From NCBI GenBank assembly GCA_963811685.1, contig CAWESK010000021.1:124001-188000 (forward strand): 64,000 nucleotides of DNA, given 5' to 3'. Positions within the stretch are counted from its first letter, which is position 1; each line of letters starts with the position of its first letter. Positions 54,614-62,892 of this stretch are shown piece by piece. The DNA is from CAIWHR01 sp963811685 (GTDB lineage: Bacteria; Pseudomonadota; Gammaproteobacteria; Burkholderiales; Casimicrobiaceae). The position numbers and the translations under genes are program-made. The notes under the pieces were generated by a model. That model was not told the DNA's origin. It worked only from the letters and a program-made list of their open reading frames with translations, and searched no databases.

Positions 54614-56174
54614 ACTGGTCGACCTGTCGCGGCTCCAGTTCGCCGTCACGGCGCTGTACCACTTCCTGTTCGTCCCGCTGACGCTCGGGCTGTCGTGGAT
54701 TCTCGTCATCATGGAATCGGTGTACGTGATGACGGGCAAGGAAATCTACCGCGACATGACGAAGTTCTGGGGCAAGCTCTTCGGGATCAACTTCGTGATG
54801 GGTGTCGCCACGGGCATCACGCTCGAGTTCCAGTTCGGCACCAACTGGGCGTATTACTCGCATTACGTCGGCGACATCTTCGGCGCGCCTCTGGCAATCG
54901 AAGGGCTGATGGCGTTCTTCCTCGAGTCGACGTTCGTCGGGCTGTTCTTCTTCAGCTGGAACCGGTTGAGCAAGGTCGGCCACCTCGCGGTCACGTTCCT
55001 CGTCGCGCTCGGCACGAACCTTTCGGCGGTGTGGATCCTGATCGCCAATGCATGGATGCAGAACCCGGTCGGCGCCGAGTTCAATCCCGAGACGATGCGC
55101 ATGGAGCTCACGAGCTTCGCGGATCTCATCTTCAATCCGATCGCCGGACCGAAGTTCGTGCACACGGTAGCCGCCGGCTACGTGGCAGCGTCGATGTTCG
55201 TGCTGGGCATCTCGTCGTACTACCTGCTGCGCGGCCGCGACGCCTCGTTCGCGATCCGTTCGTTCGCGGTGGCCGCGGGCTTCGGCCTCGCTTCGGCGCT
55301 TTCGGTCATCGTCCTCGGCGACGAATCCGGTTACACGACCGGCGAAGCGCAAAAGGTAAAGCTGGCGGCGATCGAGGCCGAATGGGAGACCGCGAAGCCG
55401 CCGGCGTCGTTCACCATCGTCGGCTTCCCCGACCAGGAGGCGGAGAAGACGCACTTCGCGGTCAAGGTTCCCTGGATGATGGGGTTGATCGCGACACGCT
55501 CGGTCGACACGCCGGTCGTCGGCATCCGGGATCTCAAGGCCGAGCACGAAACGCGCATCCGCAATGGGATGGCGGCCTATGCGGCACTCCAGCGACTCAG
55601 GGCGGCGCCGGACTCGCACGAGGCGAAGGCCGAATTCCTGAAGGTGAAGCCGGACCTGGGCTATGGGCTGCTGCTGAAGAAGTACACCGCCAACGTGGTC
55701 GACGCCACGCCGGAACAGATCCGCGCCGCGGTCGCCGACACGATCCCCAACGTAGCGGTGATGTTCTGGTCCTTCCGGATCATGGTGGGCCTGGGCCTCT
55801 GGTTCCTGTTCGTGTTCGCCACGGCGTTCTACGTGCTCGCCCGCCGCCGTCTTGCCGTCAACCGCTGGCTGATGCACGTCGCGCTGTGGAGCATCCCGCT
55901 GCCGTGGATCGCGATCGAGCTCGGCTGGATCGTCGCCGAATACGGTCGCCAGCCCTGGTCCATCAGCGAGGTGCTGCCCACGCATCTCGGCGTGTCATCG
56001 GTGACCGTGGGCCAGGTGTGGTTCAGCCTGGCCGGCTTCGTCTTCTTCTACACCGGGCTGCTCGTGGTCGAGATGTTCCTGATGCTCAAGTACGCGCGCC
56101 TCGGGCCATCGAGCCTCCACACCGGGCGCTACCACGCCGAGAACGGGTCGACGCCGCTCAAGGGGGCCGTGTGA
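54600..56174 (+). CDS. cydA: Cytochrome bd ubiquinol oxidase subunit I
   Basis: CydA carries haems b558, b595 and d and oxidises ubiquinol, reducing oxygen to water with high affinity. The 524-aa protein has nine predicted helices, haem-ligand histidines (for example H21 in TALYHFLFVPLTLG) and the GRQPW end signature. The Q-loop is the classical short/long hydrophilic segment (WETAKPPASFTIVGFPDQEAEKTHF in part). It overlaps cydB by four bases. Confidence 0.95.
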   Translation: MPSVELVDLSRLQFAVTALYHFLFVPLTLGLSWILVIMESVYVMTGKEIYRDMTKFWGKLFGINFVMGVATGITLEFQFGTNWAYYSHYVGDIFGAPLAIEGLMAFFLESTFVGLFFFSWNRLSKVGHLAVTFLVALGTNLSAVWILIANAWMQNPVGAEFNPETMRMELTSFADLIFNPIAGPKFVHTVAAGYVAASMFVLGISSYYLLRGRDASFAIRSFAVAAGFGLASALSVIVLGDESGYTTGEAQKVKLAAIEAEWETAKPPASFTIVGFPDQEAEKTHFAVKVPWMMGLIATRSVDTPVVGIRDLKAEHETRIRNGMAAYAALQRLRAAPDSHEAKAEFLKVKPDLGYGLLLKKYTANVVDATPEQIRAAVADTIPNVAVMFWSFRIMVGLGLWFLFVFATAFYVLARRRLAVNRWLMHVALWSIPLPWIAIELGWIVAEYGRQPWSISEVLPTHLGVSSVTVGQVWFSLAGFVFFYTGLLVVEMFLMLKYARLGPSSLHTGRYHAENGSTPLKGAV

Positions 56175-57319
56175 TCTATCTCTTCGACTACGCGACGCTG
56201 AAGCTCATCTGGTGGCTCTTCGTCGGCGTGCTCCTCGTGGGCTTCGCGATCATGGACGGCATGGATCTCGGCATCGGAACACTGCTGCCCTTCGTCGGAC
56301 GCACCGATGACGAGCGCCGCGTGATTCTCAATTCCGTCGGCCCGCATTGGGAAGGCAACCAGGTGTGGTTCATCACCGCAGGCGGGGCGACGTTCGCCGC
56401 GTGGCCCCTCGTGTACGCGGCTGCTTTCTCGGGCTTCTACGTTGCGCTGATCCTGACGCTGTTCGCGCTCTTCTTCCGCCCGGTCGGCTTCGATTACCGC
56501 AGCAAGCTTCCCGACCCGCGCTGGCGCAACGCCTGGGACTGGGGCATCTTCGTCGGCGGCACCGTCCCGGTCATCGTCTTCGGCGTCGCCTTCGGCAATC
56601 TGCTCCAGGGCGTACCGTTCCATTTCGATTCGGACCTGCGCATTTTCTACACGGGATCGTTCATCGATCTGCTGAATCCCTTCGGCCTCCTGGCAGGCGT
56701 CATCAGCCTGCTGATGCTGACGATGCACGGCGCGATCTACCTGCAGCTGCGCACCGAGGGCGCGGTGCAGCGGCGCGCAGTGGCCGCAGCGCGCCTCGCC
56801 GGGGCGTTGTTCATCGTCGCGTTTGCCGCCGCCGGCGTCTGGCTCGCGACCGGCATCGATGGCTACGCGATCACGGCGATGCCGCCGCGGGACGCCGCGT
56901 TCATGCCCCTCGCCAAGACGGTCGCGCGCGTGCCGTACGGCTGGCTGCACGACAGGTCGCTCTACCCGTGGACGCTGATCGCCCCAATCGCCGGCATCGG
57001 CGGCGCCGCGCTGGCGCTCGTCGCGTCGGCACGGCGGCAGGCGTCGCTCGCATTCGTCCTGTCCTCGCTCGCCGTCGCCGGCGTCGTGCTGACCGCGGGA
57101 TTCGCGCTCTTCCCGTTCGTCATGCCGTCGTCCGCCGATCCGAAGAGCAGCCTCACCGTGTGGGACTCGGTATCGAGCCGCCGCACGCTGCAGATCATGT
57201 TCTGGGCGACGGTGGTCTTCCTGCCGCTGGTGCTCGCCTACACCGCGTGGGCGTACCGCACGATGCGCGGCAAGATCACCGAGCACCACGTCCGCGAGAG
57301 CGGATCCTCCCTCTACTGA
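56171..57319 (+). CDS. cydB: Cytochrome bd ubiquinol oxidase subunit II
   Basis: The 382-aa partner of CydA. A GTG start at 56171 overlaps the cydA stop (GTGA). The sequence IYLFDYATLKLIWWLFVGVLLVGFAIMDGMDLGIGTLLPF (in part) is the conserved N-terminus. VGPHWEGNQVWFITAGGATFAAWP is also diagnostic. Eight helices are expected. Confidence 0.95.
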   Translation: MIYLFDYATLKLIWWLFVGVLLVGFAIMDGMDLGIGTLLPFVGRTDDERRVILNSVGPHWEGNQVWFITAGGATFAAWPLVYAAAFSGFYVALILTLFALFFRPVGFDYRSKLPDPRWRNAWDWGIFVGGTVPVIVFGVAFGNLLQGVPFHFDSDLRIFYTGSFIDLLNPFGLLAGVISLLMLTMHGAIYLQLRTEGAVQRRAVAAARLAGALFIVAFAAAGVWLATGIDGYAITAMPPRDAAFMPLAKTVARVPYGWLHDRSLYPWTLIAPIAGIGGAALALVASARRQASLAFVLSSLAVAGVVLTAGFALFPFVMPSSADPKSSLTVWDSVSSRRTLQIMFWATVVFLPLVLAYTAWAYRTMRGKITEHHVRESGSSLY

Positions 57320-57334
57320 CCGGAGACCAGGACG

Positions 57335-57490
57335 ATGTGGTACTTCACGTGGATCCTCGGCATCGGCGCCGCGCTCGCGTTCGGCATCATCAACGTGATG
57401 TGGCTCGAAGCCGACTATACGTTCGGCGAGCTCGACGAGTCGCGCATCGGCGAGCGGTTCGGCATCGACGGCAGCGGCGGCGCGGAATAG
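57335..57490 (+). CDS. cydX: Cytochrome bd small subunit CydX
   Basis: A 51-aa single-helix subunit that stabilises the haem centre of cytochrome bd. It begins MWYFTWILGIGAALAFGIIN and continues VMWLEADY, the CydX/YbgT pattern with conserved W and Glu. It follows cydB by 15 nt with a cggagaccagg ribosome site. It is below the usual gene-caller size limit. Confidence 0.9.
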   Translation: MWYFTWILGIGAALAFGIINVMWLEADYTFGELDESRIGERFGIDGSGGAE

Positions 57491-57551
57491 ACCCATGACA
57501 GGATCCCGGGCGCTGCCAGGCGCTCCCGGGACCCTCTGCGCGGACTTCGCG

Positions 57552-57992
57552 CTACTGCCCGACGATCTGCGGCTTCATGGGCCCGAGCACGGCCAGAAGG
57601 TCGCCCTGCTCCTTCTCCGGCACCTTGAACTTGTTGAGTGACTTCTGCAGGTCCTCGACCAGCGCGTTGAATTGCGCGTCGGTGATGTTCATTCCCTTGT
57701 GCGCGGCCTGCATGCTGCGGCCGGTGTAGGTGCACGGGCCGCCGGTGCCGGCGCAGATCTGCTCGACCAGCAATCGCTTCAGGCGCGGGATGTCGGTGCG
57801 GGCGAAAAAGCCGTTGATGCGGCTGTCGGCGGCGACGTTGCCGACGAAGTCGTCGACGACGGCGGTAATGGCGGGCTGGCCGCCGAGCCGGTCATAGAGG
57901 GATTTCTGCTGCGGCGCCATCATCGACTGGCACGCGCCGAGCGCGAACAGCAGGGCGAACGGAAGAGCGAGGCGAAGGCTGCGAAAGAACAT
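57552..57992 (-). CDS. Group 1 truncated haemoglobin lipoprotein
   Basis: A 146-aa haem protein. A lipobox (LFALGAC, Cys21) predicts membrane attachment. The globin core begins SLYDRLGGQPAITAVVDDFV and has FF at the B9/B10 region and the proximal His98 in MQAAHKGMNITDAQF. Truncated haemoglobins bind O2 or NO, so a scavenging or electron role near cytochrome bd is plausible but inferred. Convergent with cydX and probably an independent transcript. Confidence 0.75.
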   Translation of the reverse strand: MFFRSLRLALPFALLFALGACQSMMAPQQKSLYDRLGGQPAITAVVDDFVGNVAADSRINGFFARTDIPRLKRLLVEQICAGTGGPCTYTGRSMQAAHKGMNITDAQFNALVEDLQKSLNKFKVPEKEQGDLLAVLGPMKPQIVGQ

Positions 57993-58132
57993 GGAAGGTC
58001 TCCAAAGGTAGGCAGGCGTTGGGCTGCACCCCCTATACGCACGCCGATCGGTGGCGGATGCAGGCGCCGTCCTGGCCGAAGCCGGTGATACCATCGGCCG
58101 GGGTGACCGCGGCGGCAACGCGGTCCGTCAAG

Positions 58133-58369
58133 ATGAAGCTTCCTGAAAACTCCCCCGAAGAAGCCCCCGAGGCGGCAGCCCCCGCCACGTTGCGCCAGGT
58201 CGCTGCCGCCGTGTTCTGGAGCTTCTTCGGCGTGCGCAAAGGCAAGGCGATGCAGCAGGACACCGTGACGATCAAGCCTCTCCACGTCGTGATCGTCGGG
58301 CTCGTGTGCGGGCTCGTGTTCGTGCTGGCGCTCGTCGCGCTGGTCAAATTCATCACGCGCAATGCGTAG
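58133..58369 (+). CDS. DUF2970 small membrane protein
   Basis: A 78-aa protein of the DUF2970 family: FWSFFGVRKGKAMQQDTVTIKPLHVVIVGLVCGLVFVLALVALV (in part). One transmembrane helix lies at about 50-72. The role is unknown. Its end overlaps the protease start by 8 bp. Confidence 0.75.
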   Translation: MKLPENSPEEAPEAAAPATLRQVAAAVFWSFFGVRKGKAMQQDTVTIKPLHVVIVGLVCGLVFVLALVALVKFITRNA

Positions 58370-59720
58370 CCCGCTCGGGCTTTGCGGCGCGCTCGTGGTC
58401 CTCGCCCTGGCCTCGATCGCGCGCGGCGAGACGCCGGCCCCGGTGGCGGCACCGCCGCTGTCGTCCACGGCGGAGTCGATCTATGCCGCGGCGCGGCCGC
58501 GCCTCCTGCAGATCCGCACGCTGGTCGACCGCGCGGACCGGCAGTCGTCGCTTGGCTCCGGGCTCGCCGTCACCGCCGACGGCCTCGCGCTCACCAACTA
58601 TCATGTGGTCTCGCAATATGCGCTCGAGCCTTCAACCTATCGGCTGGAGTACGTCGCGCCCGACGGCTCGCGCGGACCCCTCACCCTGCAGGCGATCGAC
58701 GTCGTCAACGACCTTGCCGTCGTCCGCCTCGACAAGCCCGTGCCGACGTTCTTCGAATTCGACGAGCGCGCGGTGGCCGGCACGATGCCGAAGGGCGAGC
58801 GCCTGTTCGCGATGGGCAATCCGCTCGACCTCGGCTTCACGATCGTCGAGGGCACGTACAACGGCCTCGTCGACTACAGCTACAACGAGCAGATCCACTT
58901 CTCGGGCGCACTCAATCCCGGGATGAGCGGCGGACCGACGGTCACCGCCGCGGGGCGCATCGCCGGGATCAATGTCGCGAAGCAGACGCGCGGCGAGCTC
59001 GTGAGCTTTCTCGTTCCGGCGCGCCACGCGGTGGCGCTGATCGAGACGGCGCGACGGAGCGCTCCGCTGACGCCGGATGACGCGCGGGCGGAGATCACCC
59101 GCCAGCTGACCTCCTGGCAGACAGGTCTCGCGGAGGCGCTCGCCGACAAGGGTTTCCGTCCGGCATCGTTTGGCCCCTGGCGCGCGCCGGAAAGCGCGGT
59201 GCCGTGGCTCAACTGCTGGGCGCGGACCAACGCCGATGCGACGCCGAAGCCGAGGGCCATCGTCGACACGACGCAATGCAGCTCGCGGACCTCCCTCTTC
59301 GTCGCGGGCGACCTGCAGACGGGCCAGATCGAGTTCTCGCACGCGCATGCGCGGAGCGTCGATCTCAACGCGTTCCAGTTCGCGGCCTTCGTGTCGCAGC
59401 AGGCGCAGCCGTCGTGGGCGAGCGGCTTCGGCAGCCGGCGGTTGACGCAGCAACGCTGTCACGAGGATTTTCTCGCCTTCCGCGGCGACGCGGAGCGCCC
59501 GGTGCTCCGCGCGGTGTGGTGCGCCCGCGCCTATCGCGAGCTCGACGGCCTCTACGACGTCTCGATCATGGCGGTCACGCAGGACCGCGACCGCGAGGCG
59601 CTCGTGTCGCGACTCAACCTGCGCGGGCTCACTTACGCGAACGCACTGTCGATCGGGCGCCGCTTCCTGGGCGCGATCGGCTGGTCGGCGCCGGCGGCCG
59701 GCGCGACGGGCATGAAATGA
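58362..59720 (+). CDS. Secreted trypsin-like serine protease with a novel C-terminal half
   Basis: A 452-aa exported S1C-type protease. After a signal peptide (to about residue 22), the triad is H81 (NYHVV), D117 (VVNDLAVV) and S189 (PGMSGGP), as in DegP-like proteins. It has no PDZ domain. The C-terminal 200 residues have cysteine-containing segments (NCWARTNAD, TTQCSSRTS, QQRCHEDF, VWCARAYR) that I do not recognise. It is coupled by an ATGA to an FHA-membrane gene, suggesting signalling or surface processing. Confidence 0.75.
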   Translation: MRSPLGLCGALVVLALASIARGETPAPVAAPPLSSTAESIYAAARPRLLQIRTLVDRADRQSSLGSGLAVTADGLALTNYHVVSQYALEPSTYRLEYVAPDGSRGPLTLQAIDVVNDLAVVRLDKPVPTFFEFDERAVAGTMPKGERLFAMGNPLDLGFTIVEGTYNGLVDYSYNEQIHFSGALNPGMSGGPTVTAAGRIAGINVAKQTRGELVSFLVPARHAVALIETARRSAPLTPDDARAEITRQLTSWQTGLAEALADKGFRPASFGPWRAPESAVPWLNCWARTNADATPKPRAIVDTTQCSSRTSLFVAGDLQTGQIEFSHAHARSVDLNAFQFAAFVSQQAQPSWASGFGSRRLTQQRCHEDFLAFRGDAERPVLRAVWCARAYRELDGLYDVSIMAVTQDRDREALVSRLNLRGLTYANALSIGRRFLGAIGWSAPAAGATGMK

Positions 59721-60690
59721 TCTGGATCGAGATCCTGGGACGCCATCGCGAAGTCGTCGCACGGTACCGCGGCGACGGCGCGGAAGTCCGCATCGGACGC
59801 GGCTACGACAACGATGTCGTGATCGACGATCCGTACGTCGCTCCCGCACCATCTGCGCGTCTACCGCGGCGAGGACGGGAAGGTCGTCGCCGAGGATGTG
59901 GGCAGCGCGGGCGGCCTCTACACCGACGATGCGCGCCGGCAAGCGCGGGTCGTCGTCGATGGCGATCGCCCGCTGCGGATCGGCCGCACGCAGCTTCGCA
60001 TCCGCGACGCGAGCCACGCGGTCGCGCCCGAGCGCGTCGCCGCGCCGGCAGCGCGCGTGTGGCCGCGCGCGATCGGCCTCGCCGTCGCCGTGATCGCGCT
60101 CGAGACGCTTTCGGTCTGGCTCGGCGAAACGGTCGAGCCGAAGATCTCCCGTTACGTGCTGGCGCTCGCACTGCTCGTCGTGCTGACCCTCGGCTGGACG
60201 TCGATGTGGGCGGTCCTCAACCGCATCTTCGCGGGACATGCGCATTTCGAGCGGCATCTCGTCATCGCGCTCGCGGCGCTGCTCGTGTTCTCGGTCTTCG
60301 AGGAGCTGGTCGACATCGGCGCGTTCGCGCTTTCGTGGCGCCTGCTGGCCGACTATTCGTACGTCGGCGCGTGGGCAGTGTTCGCCACGCTGTGCTTTTT
60401 CCATCTGCGCGAAATCGGACCCACGCGCCTCAGGCTCAAGGCCGGCATCGTCTTCGGGCTTGGCGCCGCGGTGGTCGCCGCGCAAGCGCTCGCACAGTCC
60501 GAACTGCGGCCGTGGATGAGCCGCCAGTCCTACCTGCGCGACTTGAAGCCCCCGTTCATGCGGATCGCCACGCCGCAGGACGACGAGGCGTTCTTCGCCG
60601 ACGCCGGGCAGCTGAAGGCGAAGCTCGACCGCGCCCGGAAGGAAGAGTCGCCCGCCGGCGGCGTCCCGGGTCTCGACGCCGACGATCTAG
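59717..60690 (+). CDS. FHA-domain membrane protein (two frame breaks)
   Basis: An N-terminal FHA domain (about 1-90) carries GRGYDNDVVIDDPYVAPHHLRVYR and would bind phosphothreonine. It is followed by a linker and four or so hydrophobic helices (about 125-260). The frame breaks near 59848 (one base before HHLRV) and again before the stop. Removing both bases gives 323 aa ending at the TAG at 60688-60690. The protein is encoded directly after the protease, sharing an ATGA. The stop also lies in the CTAG shared with kynU. Confidence 0.68.
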
Positions 60691-61916
60691 CCGGCCCGGA
60701 CGACGAGGGCGAGCTCGCGCGCGGCGTGCTCGAGCTCCGCGCGCGTGGTCAGCACGTCGGGGCACAGGCGGAGCCATTCGCCGCGGGCGTCGGTGACGAT
60801 GCCACGCGCGGCGAGCGCATCGGCGATCTCGCCCGCACGCGGGTGACGAACCACGACGAACGCGCCGCGATCCTCGGTGCCGCCCTGCGCGTCGATGCGC
60901 TGCGCGGCGAGGAGCGACACGAGCTCGCGCTGCAGCTGCAAGGAATGGGCGCGCAGCCGCGCCACGCCGATCGCCTGCGTGAACGCCTGTCCGGCACGCG
61001 ACTGGTAGAGCGGCAGCACGGCGGGCGTCGATTCGAGCCAGGCATCGCCCCCCGGCGCATAGCGCGGTGGATCCGGCCGCTCGTAGCGAAACGGCGACGC
61101 CTTGGCGAACCAGCCGGTGTCGAGCGTGCGCAGTCCGGCGTCGAGGTGACGCGGATGGAGGTAGAGGTAGCAGGCGCCGGGACCGCCTCGGAGATACTTG
61201 TAGCTGCCGCCGACGGCGAAATCGACATCGAGCGCCGCGACGCTGACGGGGAAGACACCGAGCGAGTGATAGATGTCGAGCAGCACGCGCGCGCCGGCTG
61301 CATGCGCGGCGTCGACGATCGTCGGCAGCTCCGGAAGCGCCTGACCGGTCTGGAAGAGCACCTGCGAGACGACGACGAGATCGGCGCCGCGGCCGATCGC
61401 CGCACGGACATCGGCCGCCGCGAACAACCCGTCGGCGCGGGGCTCGACGAACGAGAGCGCGATGCGCCGTCGTTGCGCATACTCGCGCAGGATCACGTCG
61501 AGCGAATCGAATTCGCCACGGGTGGCGACGACGCGCGGCACGGCATCGTAGCTGTTCAGCACCGCGCGCAGCCCCTGGCCCGCGCTCATCTTCGGAACGA
61601 CGCAATCTGCTCTCGCCGCACCCATCAGCGCGGCGAGCCGCGCGCGCCACGCGGCCATTTCGCCATTCCATTCGTCCCATGCGTCGCCGAGCCGCGCAAA
61701 CCACGCAGCGAGCCCCTCGCGGACGTCGCCTTCGGTCGCGTCGAGGGGCCGCCCGAGCGAATGATTGGCGAGGTAGATGCGGTCGCGATGCGCGGCGAGC
61801 ACGCGCGAAAAGAGCGGCGCCACGTGCGCGCGCACGGCGTCTTCGGTCAGCGGCGCCGCCCCGAGGCCCGCAACCGCCGTCTCGATCGCGTCGGACGGGT
61901 AACGGCCTCCGCTCAT
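60687..61916 (-). CDS. kynU: Kynureninase KynU
   Basis: A PLP-dependent hydrolase that cleaves kynurenine to anthranilate and alanine. The 409-aa protein has LANHSLGRPLD, DIYHSLGVFPV and the PLP lysine in FAVGGSYKYLRGGPG. The ATG at 61916 (MSGGRYPSDAIE) overlaps the kynA stop (ATGA). The longer frame to 62123 is inside kynA. Confidence 0.9.
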   Translation of the reverse strand: MSGGRYPSDAIETAVAGLGAAPLTEDAVRAHVAPLFSRVLAAHRDRIYLANHSLGRPLDATEGDVREGLAAWFARLGDAWDEWNGEMAAWRARLAALMGAARADCVVPKMSAGQGLRAVLNSYDAVPRVVATRGEFDSLDVILREYAQRRRIALSFVEPRADGLFAAADVRAAIGRGADLVVVSQVLFQTGQALPELPTIVDAAHAAGARVLLDIYHSLGVFPVSVAALDVDFAVGGSYKYLRGGPGACYLYLHPRHLDAGLRTLDTGWFAKASPFRYERPDPPRYAPGGDAWLESTPAVLPLYQSRAGQAFTQAIGVARLRAHSLQLQRELVSLLAAQRIDAQGGTEDRGAFVVVRHPRAGEIADALAARGIVTDARGEWLRLCPDVLTTRAELEHAARELALVVRAG

Positions 61917-62770
61917 TTCGCGCCGATGACGGTGCGCACGTCGATCAGCTCCGGGAAGAACTGGTGATCGAGAGCGCGCTTCAGGAAGCTGACGCCCGAC
62001 GAGCCACCCGTTCCCGTCTTGTGCCCGATCGTGCGCTCCACGGTCTTCAAGTGGCGGAAGCGCCACAGCTGGAAGCCTTCCTCGACGTCGACGAGCTTCT
62101 CGGCCATTTCGTAAGCGTCCCACCAGCGGTCGGGATCGTCGTAGATCGTCTTGAAAACGGGGACGAGATCCGGATTGCGCACGTAGGGCTGCGACCAGTC
62201 ACGGTCGACGCACGTCGCCGGCACCGGCAGCCCCCGCCGAGCGAGATGGCGCAGGTATTCGTCGTAGAGAGAGGGCGCATGCAGCAGCGCCGTCAATTCC
62301 GCGTGCGTCGCCGCGTCGTAGCGAAACACCTCGACCACCGCCGCCTGCTTGCTGCCAAGGAGGAACTCGAGGGCGCGATACTGCGCCGACTGGAATCCCG
62401 ACGAGCTGCCGAGCGTCGGCCGGAACGCCTCGAACTCGGACGGCGTCAGCGTTTCCAGCACCGCCCACTGCTCGAACAGCTGCTTCTGGATCAGCTTCAC
62501 GCGCGCGAGGATCTTGAACGTGGCGTCGAGGCGGTCCTGCTGCACGAACGAGCGCGCGGCCTTCAACTCATGGATCGCGAGCTTCATCCACAGCTCGGAG
62601 GTCTGGTGCTGGATGATGAACAGCATCTCGTCGTGCCGGGGCGGCGCGCTCGCCGTTCCCGACAGCGGTTCCTGCGCGGACAGGATCCTGTCCAGGCGCA
62701 GATAGCCGGCGTACGTGAGACGGTTCGTCAGGTCGGTGACGATGCCGGGTTCGAGGTCGCGCGTGCTCAT
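61913..62770 (-). CDS. kynA: Tryptophan 2,3-dioxygenase KynA
   Basis: A tetrameric haem dioxygenase that opens the indole ring of tryptophan to N-formylkynurenine. The 285-aa protein has LTYAGYLRLDRILSAQEP, DEMLFIIQHQTSELWMKL, SSSGFQSAQYRALEFLLG and the proximal-His segment FRHLKTVERTIG. It is coupled to kynU. kynB (kynurenine formamidase) is not in the window. Confidence 0.95.
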   Translation of the reverse strand: MSTRDLEPGIVTDLTNRLTYAGYLRLDRILSAQEPLSGTASAPPRHDEMLFIIQHQTSELWMKLAIHELKAARSFVQQDRLDATFKILARVKLIQKQLFEQWAVLETLTPSEFEAFRPTLGSSSGFQSAQYRALEFLLGSKQAAVVEVFRYDAATHAELTALLHAPSLYDEYLRHLARRGLPVPATCVDRDWSQPYVRNPDLVPVFKTIYDDPDRWWDAYEMAEKLVDVEEGFQLWRFRHLKTVERTIGHKTGTGGSSGVSFLKRALDHQFFPELIDVRTVIGAK

Positions 62771-62892
62771 GGTCGTGCCGGCTCCGGATGCGATCGGGCC
62801 AGTATAGCCGTCGACGGTTTGCCGCGCGGCGCGAGAGAGGTTCGGCATTCCGCTCGCGGCAGCGCCCACGCCCTCTGCTACCATCGACTGCG

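Noticed and set aside
57511..57541. Imperfect cccggg-containing hairpin between cydX and the haemoglobin gene
   Set aside because: The stem has a bulge and no U-run on either strand, so I do not call it a terminator.
62801..62806. TATACT on the minus strand as a kynA -10
   Set aside because: The hexamer is well placed, but no -35 element accompanies it and the evidence was too thin for a feature.
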